This document shows positions 8,598 to 17,336 of a DNA stretch of 64,000 nucleotides, piece by piece. The stretch is taken from the NCBI RefSeq assembly GCF_900078315.1, contig NZ_FKBS01000025.1, positions 734,171 through 798,170 of the forward strand. Reading direction: 5' to 3'. The stretch comes from Bordetella ansorpii (GTDB lineage: Bacteria; Pseudomonadota; Gammaproteobacteria; Burkholderiales; Burkholderiaceae_B). The stretch's first letter is position 1. Each line of letters opens with the position of its first letter. The position numbers were made by a program, and so were the translations under genes. The notes below the pieces were generated by a model. It was given only the letters and a program-made list of their open reading frames with translations, was not told the origin of the DNA and did no database searches.

Positions 8598-9494
8598 TCA
8601 ACGCCGCCGGACCAGCACACGGGCGGCCGCCAGGACCGCGTCGGTCAGGGCGTTCATCGCCTGCGAGTTTACCCGCCAATGCTGCCAGTAAAGCGGTACG
8701 TCTTCCCAGGCACGCGTGCGCAGCGGCACCAGCGTGCCGGCCTCGATCTCGGGCTGCACCAGCATCAGCGGATTCATGGTCCAGCCCAGGCCGCCGCGCG
8801 TGGCCTGCACGAAGGCCCGCGTGGACGGCAGCCACCACACCGGCGGCTGCCACGGGGCGCCCCGCATGATGCGGCGCGCGAAGCGCGCCTGCAGCGCGTC
8901 CTTGCGGTTGAACACCAGCACCGGCGCCTGCGCCAGCGTGCGCGCGCTGACGCCCTGCGAGAAGTGCCGCGCATGGAATTCCGGCGTGCAGGTGGCAACG
9001 TAGCGCATGCTGCCCAGCGCGTGGATGCGGCAGCCCTGGACGGGCTCGGACAGCGTGGTGACCGCGCCCAGCACCGAGCCATTGCGCAGCAGCGCGGCCG
9101 TGTGGTCCTGGTCTTCGGACAGCATGTCGAGCGTGGCATTGGCGCGCGCCGAAAAACGGATGGCCGCGTCGACGAACCAGGTCTCCAGGCTGTCGTGATT
9201 GACCGCCACCGGGATGCTGGCGCGCGGGGCCTCGTCGCCCACGCCCATGCGGCCCAGCGCGTCGTGTTCGAGCAAGGCAGTCTGCTCGGCCAGGTGCACC
9301 AGGATCTCGCCGTCCGGCGTGGCCCGCGCGGGCACGGTGCGCTGCACCAGCAACCGGCCCATGCGGTCTTCCAGCGTCTTGATGCGCTGGGATACCGCCG
9401 AGGGCGTGACGTGCAGGGCCGCCGCGGCGCGTTCGAAGCTGCCCTCGCGCACCACCGCCGCCAGCGCGCGCAGGTTTCCGTGATCGATCTGCAT
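8598..9494 (-). CDS. argP: LysR-family regulator ArgP (IciA)
   Basis: 298 aa. The N-terminal winged HTH is GNLRALAAVVREGSFERAAA, then LHVTPSAVSQRIKTLE, followed by an effector domain with typical ArgP blocks (LLVQRTVPARATPDGE, VAVNHDSLETWF, GWTMNPLM). ArgP senses lysine and arginine and activates the basic amino acid exporter gene. The divergent gene at 9631 encodes exactly that exporter, so the pair matches the argP/argO (lysG/lysE) arrangement. It begins at an ATG at 9494 bordering an AT-rich palindromic operator. Confidence 0.93.
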   Translation of the reverse strand: MQIDHGNLRALAAVVREGSFERAAAALHVTPSAVSQRIKTLEDRMGRLLVQRTVPARATPDGEILVHLAEQTALLEHDALGRMGVGDEAPRASIPVAVNHDSLETWFVDAAIRFSARANATLDMLSEDQDHTAALLRNGSVLGAVTTLSEPVQGCRIHALGSMRYVATCTPEFHARHFSQGVSARTLAQAPVLVFNRKDALQARFARRIMRGAPWQPPVWWLPSTRAFVQATRGGLGWTMNPLMLVQPEIEAGTLVPLRTRAWEDVPLYWQHWRVNSQAMNALTDAVLAAARVLVRRR

Positions 9495-9504
9495 TAGATT
9501 AGCA

Positions 9505-9527
9505 ATTCTTAATATGCATTAAGGAAA
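9505..9527. promoter_or_regulatory. Probable ArgP operator between argP and the LysE/ArgO gene
   Basis: An AT-rich imperfect palindrome in otherwise GC-rich DNA. CTTAAT-ATGC-ATTAAG at 9508-9523 is extended on both sides by TT/AA. LysR proteins bind AT-rich T-N11-A palindromes of this kind in the divergent spacer. Assignment to ArgP is by position. Confidence 0.6.
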
Positions 9528-9630
9528 TTAGCTGTATTTCACCACGGCGGACGGTCAGAATGCCGATCATGCAGGGCGCTTCATGTCGAGGCGACCGCGC
9601 AAAGCCACACCAGAAGAAGCCGAGTCCTCC

Positions 9631-10260
9631 ATGCCGTTCACCGCCGCCCTTCCCCCCTTGTTCAGTGCCTGGCTCAGTGGCACCGCCACGGGCCTGGGGT
9701 TGTTCGCCGTGGTCGGCGCGCAAAGCGCCTACATCCTGCGGCAAGGCTTGATGCGCGCGCACCTGGGCAGCATCCTGGCGCTGTGCGCCCTGCTCGACGC
9801 CCTGTTCATCTTCAGCAGCGTGCTGGGTCTGCAGGTGCTGACCCACGCCGCACCGTGGCTGACCGAAGCCATGCTGGTGTGCGGCGTGGCCTTCCTGGGC
9901 TGGTATGCGCTGCAATCGGCGCGCCGGGCCCTGCGGGCAGGCAATGGCCTGCAAGCCGCCAGCAAGGGCGCCACCACGCGCCGCGCGGCGCTGCTCGGGG
10001 CGCTGGGCTTCACGCTGGTCAATCCGCACTTCTGGCTGGACATCGTGCTGGTGGGCACGCTTGCGCACAGCTTCGGCGATGCCCGCATGGCGTTCGCCAG
10101 TGGGGCGCTGACCGCCAGCGCCCTGTGGCTGGCCGTGCTCGGCCTGGGCGCCCGGCTGTGCGCGCCGCTATTGGCCAGCCCCCGCGCCTGGCGCGTGCTG
10201 GACGGCCTGATCGCGCTGGTCATGGCCACCCTGGCCGTGCGCCTGGCGATGACGTCGTAG
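9631..10260 (+). CDS. argO: LysE/ArgO-family basic amino acid exporter
   Basis: 209 aa and very hydrophobic, with about six membrane segments. It starts LSGTATGLGLFAVVGAQSAYILRQGL, where the GLGLFAVVGAQSAYILRQG stretch is the family hallmark. GALGFTLVNPHFWLDIVLVG follows, with the conserved NPHxxLD. It exports arginine, lysine or toxic analogues such as canavanine. The start at 9631 fits the family; an in-frame ATG at 9583 would add 16 residues with no homologous counterpart. It is controlled from the shared spacer with argP. Confidence 0.9.
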   Translation: MPFTAALPPLFSAWLSGTATGLGLFAVVGAQSAYILRQGLMRAHLGSILALCALLDALFIFSSVLGLQVLTHAAPWLTEAMLVCGVAFLGWYALQSARRALRAGNGLQAASKGATTRRAALLGALGFTLVNPHFWLDIVLVGTLAHSFGDARMAFASGALTASALWLAVLGLGARLCAPLLASPRAWRVLDGLIALVMATLAVRLAMTS

Positions 10261-10432
10261 GGAGAGCCATCCAGGCTGAATGCGACGGATTCTGGATATG
10301 TGCTGGAGAACAGTCGTGTATCGATGCATGGGCCCGTGGCAAAAACTGAAGCACGGTCCGGCGGTAGTGGCGGCGTATCCAGGCGGGGCATCGACGGCGG
10401 GATATCGCCGGCACAGAGACCTTTTTGCCTAA

Positions 10433-10461
10433 TTGAGCAGCTCCTGCGAAAGGATTAAAAT
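10433..10461 (+). promoter_or_regulatory. Sigma-70 promoter of the toxin-antitoxin operon
   Basis: TTGAGC (10433-10438), 17 bp spacer, TAAAAT (10456-10461), 39 bp before the antitoxin ATG. GCTCCTG at 10437-10444 and CAGGAGC near 10489-10495 form an inverted repeat around the promoter and could be the autoregulatory operator. Confidence 0.65.
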
Positions 10462-10499
10462 GCACAGGATTCTGTAATCTTTGATCGCCAGGAGCCGCC

Positions 10500-10835
10500 A
10501 TGGGGTTTTCTACCAAAGACATCGTGCCATTCACCCAGGCACGCGCGAACCTCTCCGAATTGGCTGACCAGGCCAAGGCTGGCGCAGAAAAAATCATCAC
10601 CAAGAACGGTGAAAGCTACGTGGCACTTATCGACGCGGATCGCCTGGACTATTACCACCGCCTGGAGCAGGAACGCATCCATCTGCTGCTGATCGAGGAC
10701 GCCAGACGGGGACTGGCCGACATCGCCGCCGGGCGCACCGTTGCGGCGGACGATGCTCTTGCCGGCCTGCAGAAACGCAGAGCGGTAGCCGCCAACGAAA
10801 CCTTGGCAAGAACGAAGTCGGTCAAACGTGGCTGA
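10500..10835 (+). CDS. Type II antitoxin, Phd/YefM family
   Basis: 111 aa. The N-terminal Phd/YefM fold is visible in IVPFTQARANLSELADQAKA, then KIITKNGESYVALIDADRLD, which forms the DNA-binding dimer. The charged C-terminal half would wrap the toxin. The ribosome-binding site CAGGAG is 8 nt before the ATG. The last 8 bp overlap the downstream toxin gene, the usual coupled order antitoxin then toxin. It should repress its own promoter. Confidence 0.88.
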   Translation: MGFSTKDIVPFTQARANLSELADQAKAGAEKIITKNGESYVALIDADRLDYYHRLEQERIHLLLIEDARRGLADIAAGRTVAADDALAGLQKRRAVAANETLARTKSVKRG

Positions 10836-11238
10836 TAAGCTTCACCATGTCGAACTGACCGAAAGTTTTCTTGAGCGCCTGGATGCCATCGAGACCTTCC
10901 TGACGGAAGCAGACGCCGCATTTGCCTTCGATGACCTGCTTGCGGAACTACGCGGTACGGTCATTCCAAACTTGAGACGCTTTCCGCGGATTGGCCGTCG
11001 ATATCCGGACAATCCGCCGCAATCGGTCGAGGCATTGGCTCGGCTTTCCGCGCTGCCCGCTGGCGCATCAGTGGCACTGAGGGAATATGTGCATCGTGAC
11101 TACCTGATGCTTTACATGGCGATAGATGCCGAATCCGTGGTGTATCTGCTGTCCATTCGCCATCATCGCCAGCTTTCATTCGTCCAGGGCGACGAAGACT
11201 ATCGCGCTGCTGGTGAACATCGCTCGAAAGATCGATGA
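10828..11238 (+). CDS. Type II toxin, RelE/ParE superfamily
   Basis: 136 aa starting with GTG inside the end of the antitoxin gene. Features of the RelE/ParE fold are the N-terminal helix ELTESFLERLDAIETFLTEAD, FPRIGRRYPD, ALREYVHRDYLMLYMAID and the terminal strand VVYLLSIRHHRQLSF. The protein is somewhat longer than typical (about 95-110 aa) because of an insert near residues 67-85. Whether it acts on mRNA (RelE) or gyrase (ParE) cannot be decided from the sequence. It is followed by an unrelated convergent gene. Confidence 0.85.
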   Translation: MADKLHHVELTESFLERLDAIETFLTEADAAFAFDDLLAELRGTVIPNLRRFPRIGRRYPDNPPQSVEALARLSALPAGASVALREYVHRDYLMLYMAIDAESVVYLLSIRHHRQLSFVQGDEDYRAAGEHRSKDR

Positions 11239-11325
11239 TGCCGTATTCGTGCCCGACGCAGCGGATATCGAGCTTGCCCCTCACGTGTACAAGTCACTAT
11301 CCGGCCGGTGGATTTCGCCTGAACA

Positions 11326-12027
11326 TCACACCACCGCCGCATCCCGCAACACATCCGATCCATAGCGCTTCAAGCCGTCCAGATCGCGCACGCGCACCGC
11401 GCCGTATTCCACGGTCAGCAATCCTGCATCCTCGAGCTTGCGCAGCGCCTGGTTCACGCGCTGACGCGACACGCGCGCCAGGTAGCCGACCTCTTCCTGC
11501 GTGATGGCCAGGCGCATGCCCATGCCCGGATAAAGCAAGGGATTGAACAGCTCGGCCAGGCAGCGCGCCACGCGCGCATCGGGATCGAGCAGGCGGTCGT
11601 ACTCGGCCTTGCCGATGAACTGCGCGACGCGCTCGTTCAGTTGATGCAGCAGATAGCGGTTGAAGGGAATGCTGTTGTCCAGCAACCAGTCGAAGGTGGC
11701 GGCGGGCAGGCGCGCGACGACGGAATCGCGCAGCGCCACCACGTCGTACTTGCGCACCTCGCGCTTGAGCAGTGAACCTTCGCCGATCCAGCCGCCAGCG
11801 GGCACGCCCGTGAGCGATGCGACCTTGCCGTCGGAGTTGCCCACCGACACGCGCACCAGGCCGGCCAGTACGCCGATCCATACCAGCGCGGGATCGCCCT
11901 TGCGTTCGATGATGGCGCCCACCTGCACCTGCTGCACGGCGATGTCGCGCTCGACGCGCGCCTGCTGGTTCGCGTCGAGGACACGGAACCAGGCGGCAGC
12001 CAATTGCAGGGAGTCGGCGATTTGCAT
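11326..12027 (-). CDS. Crp/Fnr-family transcriptional regulator
   Basis: 233 aa. An N-terminal cyclic-nucleotide-type sensor barrel (VGAIIERKGDPALVWIGVLAG ... GWIGEGSLLKRE) is followed by a dimer helix and a C-terminal winged HTH: RLAITQEEVGYLARVSRQRV, then NQALRKLEDAGLLTVEYG. No Fnr-type cysteine cluster is present, so a small-molecule effector is more likely than an Fe-S cluster. It is divergent from the acyl-CoA ligase and transporter genes. A perfect Crp-type operator lies in the spacer, so it is the presumed regulator of that operon, perhaps sensing the transported acid or its CoA ester (inference). Confidence 0.9.
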   Translation of the reverse strand: MQIADSLQLAAAWFRVLDANQQARVERDIAVQQVQVGAIIERKGDPALVWIGVLAGLVRVSVGNSDGKVASLTGVPAGGWIGEGSLLKREVRKYDVVALRDSVVARLPAATFDWLLDNSIPFNRYLLHQLNERVAQFIGKAEYDRLLDPDARVARCLAELFNPLLYPGMGMRLAITQEEVGYLARVSRQRVNQALRKLEDAGLLTVEYGAVRVRDLDGLKRYGSDVLRDAAVV

Positions 12028-12053
12028 GGGGAATACCCTTGATTGTCGTCGAA

Positions 12054-12069
12054 TGTCGCGATAACGACA
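12054..12069. promoter_or_regulatory. Crp/Fnr-type operator TGTCG-N6-CGACA
   Basis: A perfect 5+6+5 palindrome, the same geometry as the Crp site TGTGA-N6-TCACA. It lies 27 bp from the regulator start and 118 bp before the ligase GTG. Its centre (12061.5) would be at -41.5 for a transcript starting near 12103, where TATACC/TACCTT could serve as the -10; this is the class II activator position. Confidence 0.65.
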
Positions 12070-12186
12070 GTTGAGCGCTGCGTAACCTTATACCTTAAGT
12101 CCTGCCGTAAATCTAAAAACGAACTGGGCGCGCCCGAGTATCGCTCCGCTTGAGGACGACAGGCGCAATGCACCGGAGGAGACAAC

Positions 12187-14163
12187 GTGGCACATACAAC
12201 GCCCGCACCCGCGTCGGTGCCGGCGGCGGCGCAGACTTTTCCCGCGCTGCTGCAGGAGCACGCCCGCGTCCGCGGCGCGCGTCCGGCCATCCGCGAGAAG
12301 GATCTCGGGATCTGGCAGACGCTCAGTTGGCAGGACGTGGCGCATCACGCCCGCCTGGTGGCCAATGGCCTTGCCCATTTGGGCATCGGTCCCGGCATGC
12401 ACGTCGCCGTGATCGGCGAGAACCGGCCGCGCCTGTACATCGCGATGATGGCCGCGCAGGCGCTGGGCGCGATTCCCGTGCCGCTGTACCAGGACGCCGT
12501 GGCGCAGGAAATGGTGTATGTGCTGCAGGACGCCGAGATCCGCGTGGCGGTGGTCGAGGACCAGGAACAGGTCGACAAGATGCTGGAAGTGCGCGAGCAG
12601 TGCCCCGCGCTTGCGCACGTGGTGTACGACGATCCGCGCGGACTGCGCCACTATTCTGATCCCATGCTGTGCGCGTACGAGCAGTTGGAGGCACTGGGCG
12701 CGCAATACGCGGCCCAGCATCCCGGTCATTACGACCAGGCCGCCGCCGCCGTACAACCGCACGACCCGGCCGCGATGTTCTATACCTCGGGCACCACGGG
12801 CCGCCCCAAGGGCGTGGTGCTGACGCACCATGCGCTGATCGACCGCGCCCGGGCGGTGGCCGACATGGAGCGCCTGACCGATCGCGAAGACGTGCTGGCC
12901 TATCTGCCGCCGGCCTGGATCGGACAGAACATGTTCTCGTACACGCAGTTGCTGGTGTCGGGCTTCACGGTGAACCATCCCGAGTCGCCCGAGACGGTGG
13001 CGATCGACATGCGCGACATCGGCCCCACCTACTACTTCGCGCCGCCGCGCGTGCTGGAAGGCCTGCTGACGCACGTCACCATCCGCATGGAAGACGCGGG
13101 CTACCTCAAGCGCAAGCTGTATCACGCGGCGATGGAACTGGCGCGCCGCGTGGGCACGCGCATCCTGGATGGACAGCCGGTGAATCCGTGGGATCGCCTT
13201 TGCTATCTGCTGGGCGACATCACCGTGTATGGCCCGTTGCGCAACGCGCTGGGCATGAGCCGCGTGCGCGTCGCGTACACGGCGGGCGAGGCCATCGGGC
13301 CGGACCTGTTCGTGTTCTACCGCTCCATCGGCATCAACCTGAAGCAGCTGTATGGCTCGACCGAGACCTCGGTGTTCGTGTGCGTGCAGGCCGACGGCCA
13401 GGTGCGTGACGACACCGTGGGACCGCCCGTGGAAGGCGTGGAGATCCGCGTGTCCGACAGTGGCGAGATCCTGGTGAAAAGCCCCGGCCTGTTCAAGGAG
13501 TACTACCGCAACCCCGACGCCACGCGCGAGGCGCGCGATGCCGAGGGCTGGTTCCATACGGGCGACGCGGGCTATCTGGACAGCGACGGGCAATTGAAGA
13601 TCATCGACCGCGCCAAGGACGTCGGCAAGCTGGCCGACGGCAGCCTGTTCGCGCCCAAGTACATCGAGAACAAGCTGAAGTTCTTTCCGTACATCAAGGA
13701 GGCGGTGGCTTTCGGCGCGGGCAAGTCCGAGGCATGCGCCTTCGTCAACATCGACCTGGAGGCCGTGGGCAACTGGGCCGAGCGGCGCGGCCTGCCGTAC
13801 GCGGGGTACACCGACCTGGCCGGCAAGGAAGCCGTGTACGAGCTGATCCGCGATTGCGTGGAGAAGGTCAACGCCGACCTGGCCGGCGACGCGCGGCTGG
13901 CGGCCTCTCAGGTGGCGCGCTTCCTGATCCTGCACAAGGAACTGGACCCGGACGACGACGAACTGACGCGCACCCGCAAGGTGCGGCGCGCATTCATCGC
14001 GCAGAAGTACGCGGTGCTGGTGGACGCGTTGTACGGCGGACGGCAGAACCAGTTCATCGAGACCGAGGTGAAGTACGAGGACGGCCGCACGGGCCGCATC
14101 TCGGCGGACCTGCGGATCTGCCCCGTGAAGACCTTTCCCGCCATCACGGCAAAGGCGGCATGA
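12187..14163 (+). CDS. Long-chain-type AMP-dependent acyl-CoA ligase
   Basis: 658 aa. It starts with GTG, with GGAGGAGAC 5 nt upstream. ANL-superfamily motifs are the P-loop FYTSGTTGRPKGVVLTHH, YGSTETS, GWFHTGDAGYLDSDGQ and the hinge IDRAKDVGKLADGSLFAP. The last two, together with the long linker, match the FACS/long-chain (FadD15-like) branch. It converts an organic acid plus ATP and CoA to acyl-CoA and AMP. It leads the transporter operon, so its substrate is probably what the ABC system brings in; whether that is a fatty or aromatic acid is open. Confidence 0.92.
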   Translation: MAHTTPAPASVPAAAQTFPALLQEHARVRGARPAIREKDLGIWQTLSWQDVAHHARLVANGLAHLGIGPGMHVAVIGENRPRLYIAMMAAQALGAIPVPLYQDAVAQEMVYVLQDAEIRVAVVEDQEQVDKMLEVREQCPALAHVVYDDPRGLRHYSDPMLCAYEQLEALGAQYAAQHPGHYDQAAAAVQPHDPAAMFYTSGTTGRPKGVVLTHHALIDRARAVADMERLTDREDVLAYLPPAWIGQNMFSYTQLLVSGFTVNHPESPETVAIDMRDIGPTYYFAPPRVLEGLLTHVTIRMEDAGYLKRKLYHAAMELARRVGTRILDGQPVNPWDRLCYLLGDITVYGPLRNALGMSRVRVAYTAGEAIGPDLFVFYRSIGINLKQLYGSTETSVFVCVQADGQVRDDTVGPPVEGVEIRVSDSGEILVKSPGLFKEYYRNPDATREARDAEGWFHTGDAGYLDSDGQLKIIDRAKDVGKLADGSLFAPKYIENKLKFFPYIKEAVAFGAGKSEACAFVNIDLEAVGNWAERRGLPYAGYTDLAGKEAVYELIRDCVEKVNADLAGDARLAASQVARFLILHKELDPDDDELTRTRKVRRAFIAQKYAVLVDALYGGRQNQFIETEVKYEDGRTGRISADLRICPVKTFPAITAKAA

Positions 14164-14213
14164 AGTGATGACCCCCTCCTACGCGCTGACGCGCGCCCCC
14201 AGGGGGCGACGCA

Positions 14214-14239
14214 GGCGGACCGGCGGAGCCGGATCCGCC
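14214..14239. terminator. Intra-operon stem-loop between the ligase and ABC ATPase genes
   Basis: GGCGGA CCGGC gga GCCGG a TCCGCC gives an 11-bp stem with one bulged A. A second small GC hairpin (CGCCCCC/GGGGGCG, 14194-14208) precedes it. No T-run follows. It could attenuate or stabilise the transcript in the 143-bp gap. Confidence 0.35.
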
Positions 14240-14306
14240 GCGTCCCCGATCACGCCCACTGCGTTGAATGCACAGCGGGTGCTGCTTGGCTGCATGAGGC
14301 ATTGAC

Positions 14307-15122
14307 ATGACTGACAGACAACACACGCAACGCATCGGCGACGTCATGCTGGACATGCAGGGCATCTCGCTGTCCTTCGGCGGCGTCAAAGCGCTGACCG
14401 ACATTTCCTTCAACGTGCGCGAGCACGAGATCCGCGCCATCATCGGTCCGAACGGCGCGGGCAAGAGCTCGATGCTCAACGTCATCAACGGCGTGTACAC
14501 GCCGCAGAAAGGCGGCATCATGCTGCGCGGCGAGCGCTTCTCGCGCATGAATCCGCGCCGCGCCGCCGAGATGGGCATCGCGCGCACCTTCCAGAACCTG
14601 GCGCTGTTCAAGGGCATGAGCGTGCTGGACAACATCATGACCGGGCGCAACCTGCGCATGAAGTGCGGACTGCTGGCGCAGGCCTTGCGCTGGGGCCCCG
14701 CCGAGCGCGAAGAGATCGCGCACCGCGAATTCGTCGAGAACATCATCGACTTCCTCGAGATCCAGGCCTATCGCAAGACGCCGGTGGGTCGCCTGCCCTA
14801 TGGCCTGCAGAAGCGGGTGGATCTGGGCCGCGCGCTGGCGATGGAGCCCAAACTGCTGCTGCTGGACGAGCCGATGGCCGGCATGAACATCGAGGAGAAG
14901 CAGGACATGAGCCGCTTCATCCTGGACGTGAACGACGAGTTCGGCACGACCATCGTGCTGATCGAGCACGACATGGGCGTGGTCATGGACATCTCCGACC
15001 GGGTGGTGGTGCTGGACTACGGCAAGAAGATCGGCGACGGCACGCCCGACGAGGTGCGCGCCGACCCGGACGTGATCCGCGCCTACCTGGGCGTGGGCGG
15101 CGAAGCCGCGCTGGCGCACTGA
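14307..15122 (+). CDS. Branched-chain amino acid-type ABC transporter ATP-binding protein (LivG-like)
   Basis: 271 aa. Walker A is IGPNGAGKSSMLNVI, the signature region is LPYGLQKRVDLGRALAMEP, Walker B is LLLLDEPMAGMN, and the switch His is in VLIEHDMGVVMD. The C-terminal DGTPDEVRADPDVIRAYLG is typical of LivG. The signature motif is YGLQK rather than LSGGQ, as is normal in this subgroup. Translation may also start at the ATG at 14346. It is the first of the transporter subunit genes, about 140 bp after the ligase. Confidence 0.92.
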   Translation: MTDRQHTQRIGDVMLDMQGISLSFGGVKALTDISFNVREHEIRAIIGPNGAGKSSMLNVINGVYTPQKGGIMLRGERFSRMNPRRAAEMGIARTFQNLALFKGMSVLDNIMTGRNLRMKCGLLAQALRWGPAEREEIAHREFVENIIDFLEIQAYRKTPVGRLPYGLQKRVDLGRALAMEPKLLLLDEPMAGMNIEEKQDMSRFILDVNDEFGTTIVLIEHDMGVVMDISDRVVVLDYGKKIGDGTPDEVRADPDVIRAYLGVGGEAALAH

Positions 15123-15137
15123 GGACGAGGAACGACG

Positions 15138-16067
15138 ATGGGATTTTTCCTGGAAACGCTGTTCGGCGGCCTGATGAGCGGCATGCTGTACGCATTGATC
15201 GGCCTGGGCTTCGTGCTGATTTTCAAGGCTTCCGGTGTCTTCAACTTCGCACAGGGCGCGATGGTGCTGGTGGCGGCATTGTCGATGGCGCGGTTCTCCG
15301 AATGGATTCCGCGCTGGCTCGGCTTCGAGAACATGCTGGTCGCCAACATCCTGGCCTTCATCGTCAGCGCGGCCATCATGTTCCTGCTGGCGATGGCGGT
15401 GGAGCGCTTCGTGCTGCGCCATCTGGTCAACCAGGAGGCCACCACGCTGCTGATGGCCACGCTGGGCATCAGCTACTTCCTGGATGGACTGGGACAGATC
15501 GCGTTCGGCAGTTCGGTGTACTCCATCGACGTGGGCATGCCGAAGGATCCGGCGGTGATCCTGGAGAGCATGTTCGAGGGCGGCCTGTTGATCAACCTGG
15601 AGGACCTGACGGCCGCCCTGGTGGCGGCGTTGCTGGTGGCGGCGCTGGCGCTGTTCTTCCAGTACACGTCCACGGGCCGGGCGCTGCGCGCGGTGGCCGA
15701 CGACCACCAGGCCGCGCAGTCCATCGGCATCCCGCTGAACCGTATCTGGGTGATCGTGTGGAGCGTGGCCGGCCTGGTGGCGCTGGTGGCCGGCATCATC
15801 TGGGGCTCGAAGTTCGGCGTGCAGTTCACGCTGTCGACCGCGGCGCTGCGGGCGTTGCCGGTGGTGATCCTGGGCGGGCTGACCTCGGTGCCGGGCGCCA
15901 TCATCGGCGGGCTGATCATCGGCGTGGGCGAAAAGCTGTCCGAGGTCTACCTGGGTTCGCTGGTGGGCGGCGGCATCGAAATCTGGTTCGCGTACGTGCT
16001 GGCGCTGGTGTTCCTGCTGTTCCGGCCGCAAGGGCTGTTCGGCGAGAAGATCATCGACCGCATCTGA
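15138..16067 (+). CDS. Branched-chain amino acid-type ABC transporter permease (LivH-like)
   Basis: 309 aa with about eight membrane helices. Family motifs are GLMSGMLYALIGLGFVLIFK, FNFAQGAMVLVAAL (the LivH N-F-A-x-G block), RALRAVADDHQAAQSIGI (the cytoplasmic loop that contacts the ATPase) and the AGIIWGSKFGVQF region. The spacing from livG is 15 bp with GAGGACGAGG in between. It forms the membrane channel with the LivM-like protein. Confidence 0.93.
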   Translation: MGFFLETLFGGLMSGMLYALIGLGFVLIFKASGVFNFAQGAMVLVAALSMARFSEWIPRWLGFENMLVANILAFIVSAAIMFLLAMAVERFVLRHLVNQEATTLLMATLGISYFLDGLGQIAFGSSVYSIDVGMPKDPAVILESMFEGGLLINLEDLTAALVAALLVAALALFFQYTSTGRALRAVADDHQAAQSIGIPLNRIWVIVWSVAGLVALVAGIIWGSKFGVQFTLSTAALRALPVVILGGLTSVPGAIIGGLIIGVGEKLSEVYLGSLVGGGIEIWFAYVLALVFLLFRPQGLFGEKIIDRI

Positions 16068-16077
16068 GGATAAAAAC

Positions 16078-17142
16078 ATGTTCTACCGCGAAAACGGCCA
16101 GTTCAAGACCAGCTACCGCGCCGACCAGCAGATCTTCCCGATCCGCCAGGACCGCATTTTCATCTTCCTGCTGCTGGCGGTGGCGTTTGTGGGCATTCCG
16201 CTGTTGGCCAGCGACTATTTCCTGCGCGCCATCCTGATTCCCTTCCTGATCCTGTCGCTGGCGGCGGTGGGGCTGAACATCCTGGTGGGCTACTGCGGCC
16301 AGATCTCGCTGGGCACGGGCGCCTTCATGGCGGTGGGCGCTTACGCGGCCTGGAACCTGGGCGTGCGCCTGCCCGGCACGCCGCTGGTGCTGCAGATCCT
16401 GGTGGGCGGCTGCTTCGCCACGCTGGTGGGCGTGGTCTTCGGCATTCCCAGCCTGCGCATCCGGGGCCTGTACCTGGCGGTGGCCACGCTGGCCGCGCAG
16501 TTCTTCGTGGACTGGGCCTTCCTGCGCATCCCGTTCTTCACGAACTATTCGTCATCGGGCAGCGTGTCGGTGCCCGCCATGACGGCCTTCGGACTGCCGG
16601 TGCAGACGGCGACGCAGCGCTACCTGTTCGTGCTGGCCTTCGTCGCCGTCTTCACGCTGCTGGCCAAGAACCTGGTGCGCGGCGCGATCGGCCGCCAGTG
16701 GATGGCGATCCGCGACATGGACGTGGCGGCGGCGGTGATCGGCATCCGGCCGATGTACGCGAAGCTGTCGGCCTTCGCGGTCAGTTCGTTCATCGTGGGC
16801 GTGGCGGGCGCGCTGTGGGGCTACATCCATCTCGGCTCGTGGGAGCCGCTGGCCTTCGACCTGACGCGCTCGTTCCAGTTGCTGTTCATGGTGATCATCG
16901 GCGGGCTGGGGTCGATCGTGGGCAGCTTCTTCGGGGCGGCGTTCATCGTGCTGGTTCCCGTTGCGCTGACGAACATTCCACACATGCTGGGATTGCCACT
17001 GTCGGTGGACACGGCGGCGCACATCGAGCACATGGTGTTCGGGGCGTTGATCGTGTTCTTCCTGATCGCGGAGCCGCATGGGCTGGCAAGGCTGTGGAGC
17101 ATCGGGAAAGAGAAGTTGAGGATGTGGCCGTTTCCTCATTGA
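16078..17142 (+). CDS. Branched-chain amino acid-type ABC transporter permease (LivM-like)
   Basis: 354 aa. A short soluble N-terminus is followed by around nine membrane helices. LivM motifs are AVGLNILVGYCGQISLGTGA, FGIPSLRIRGLYLAVATLA, RQWMAIRDMDVAAAVIGI (ATPase contact loop) and VIIGGLGSIVGSFFGAAFI. It lies 10 bp after LivH. After it the operon is interrupted by a 701-bp non-coding stretch carrying two structured repeats before the binding-protein gene resumes. Confidence 0.93.
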   Translation: MFYRENGQFKTSYRADQQIFPIRQDRIFIFLLLAVAFVGIPLLASDYFLRAILIPFLILSLAAVGLNILVGYCGQISLGTGAFMAVGAYAAWNLGVRLPGTPLVLQILVGGCFATLVGVVFGIPSLRIRGLYLAVATLAAQFFVDWAFLRIPFFTNYSSSGSVSVPAMTAFGLPVQTATQRYLFVLAFVAVFTLLAKNLVRGAIGRQWMAIRDMDVAAAVIGIRPMYAKLSAFAVSSFIVGVAGALWGYIHLGSWEPLAFDLTRSFQLLFMVIIGGLGSIVGSFFGAAFIVLVPVALTNIPHMLGLPLSVDTAAHIEHMVFGALIVFFLIAEPHGLARLWSIGKEKLRMWPFPH

Positions 17143-17210
17143 AAGCCTGGTGAGGTTCTTGCGGAGGGGTTGTTTGCTTGTTGGGGGTTTCGGTTTTGGG
17201 TTCTTGAGGC

Positions 17211-17336
17211 GTCAGCCGGCAACCCGAGGCCTCGACGGCCAAGTCGTCAGGCTCGGGCGCGCCACCAGGCGCCCTCGGCCGCTACGCGGCTTCCCCTCCT
17301 CCAATTGGCCGTCGAGGCCTCGGGTTGCCGACTGAC
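17211..17336 (+). repeat. Structured palindromic repeat, copy 1
   Basis: Outer stem arms 17211-17242 and 17305-17336 pair at 31 of 32 positions. The core between them contains GGCTCGGGCGCGCC, a hairpin (GGGCGC/GCGCCC) and a second hairpin GCCGC-TAC-GCGGC, and ends in CTCCAA. The core is shared with copies 2-4; the outer 20 or so bases of the stem are unique to this copy. Confidence 0.85.

Noticed and set aside
12128-12142. GGGCGCGCCCGAG near the ligase promoter as a fifth repeat copy
   Set aside because: Only about 13 bp match the core; there is no stem, inner hairpin or CTCCAA block.
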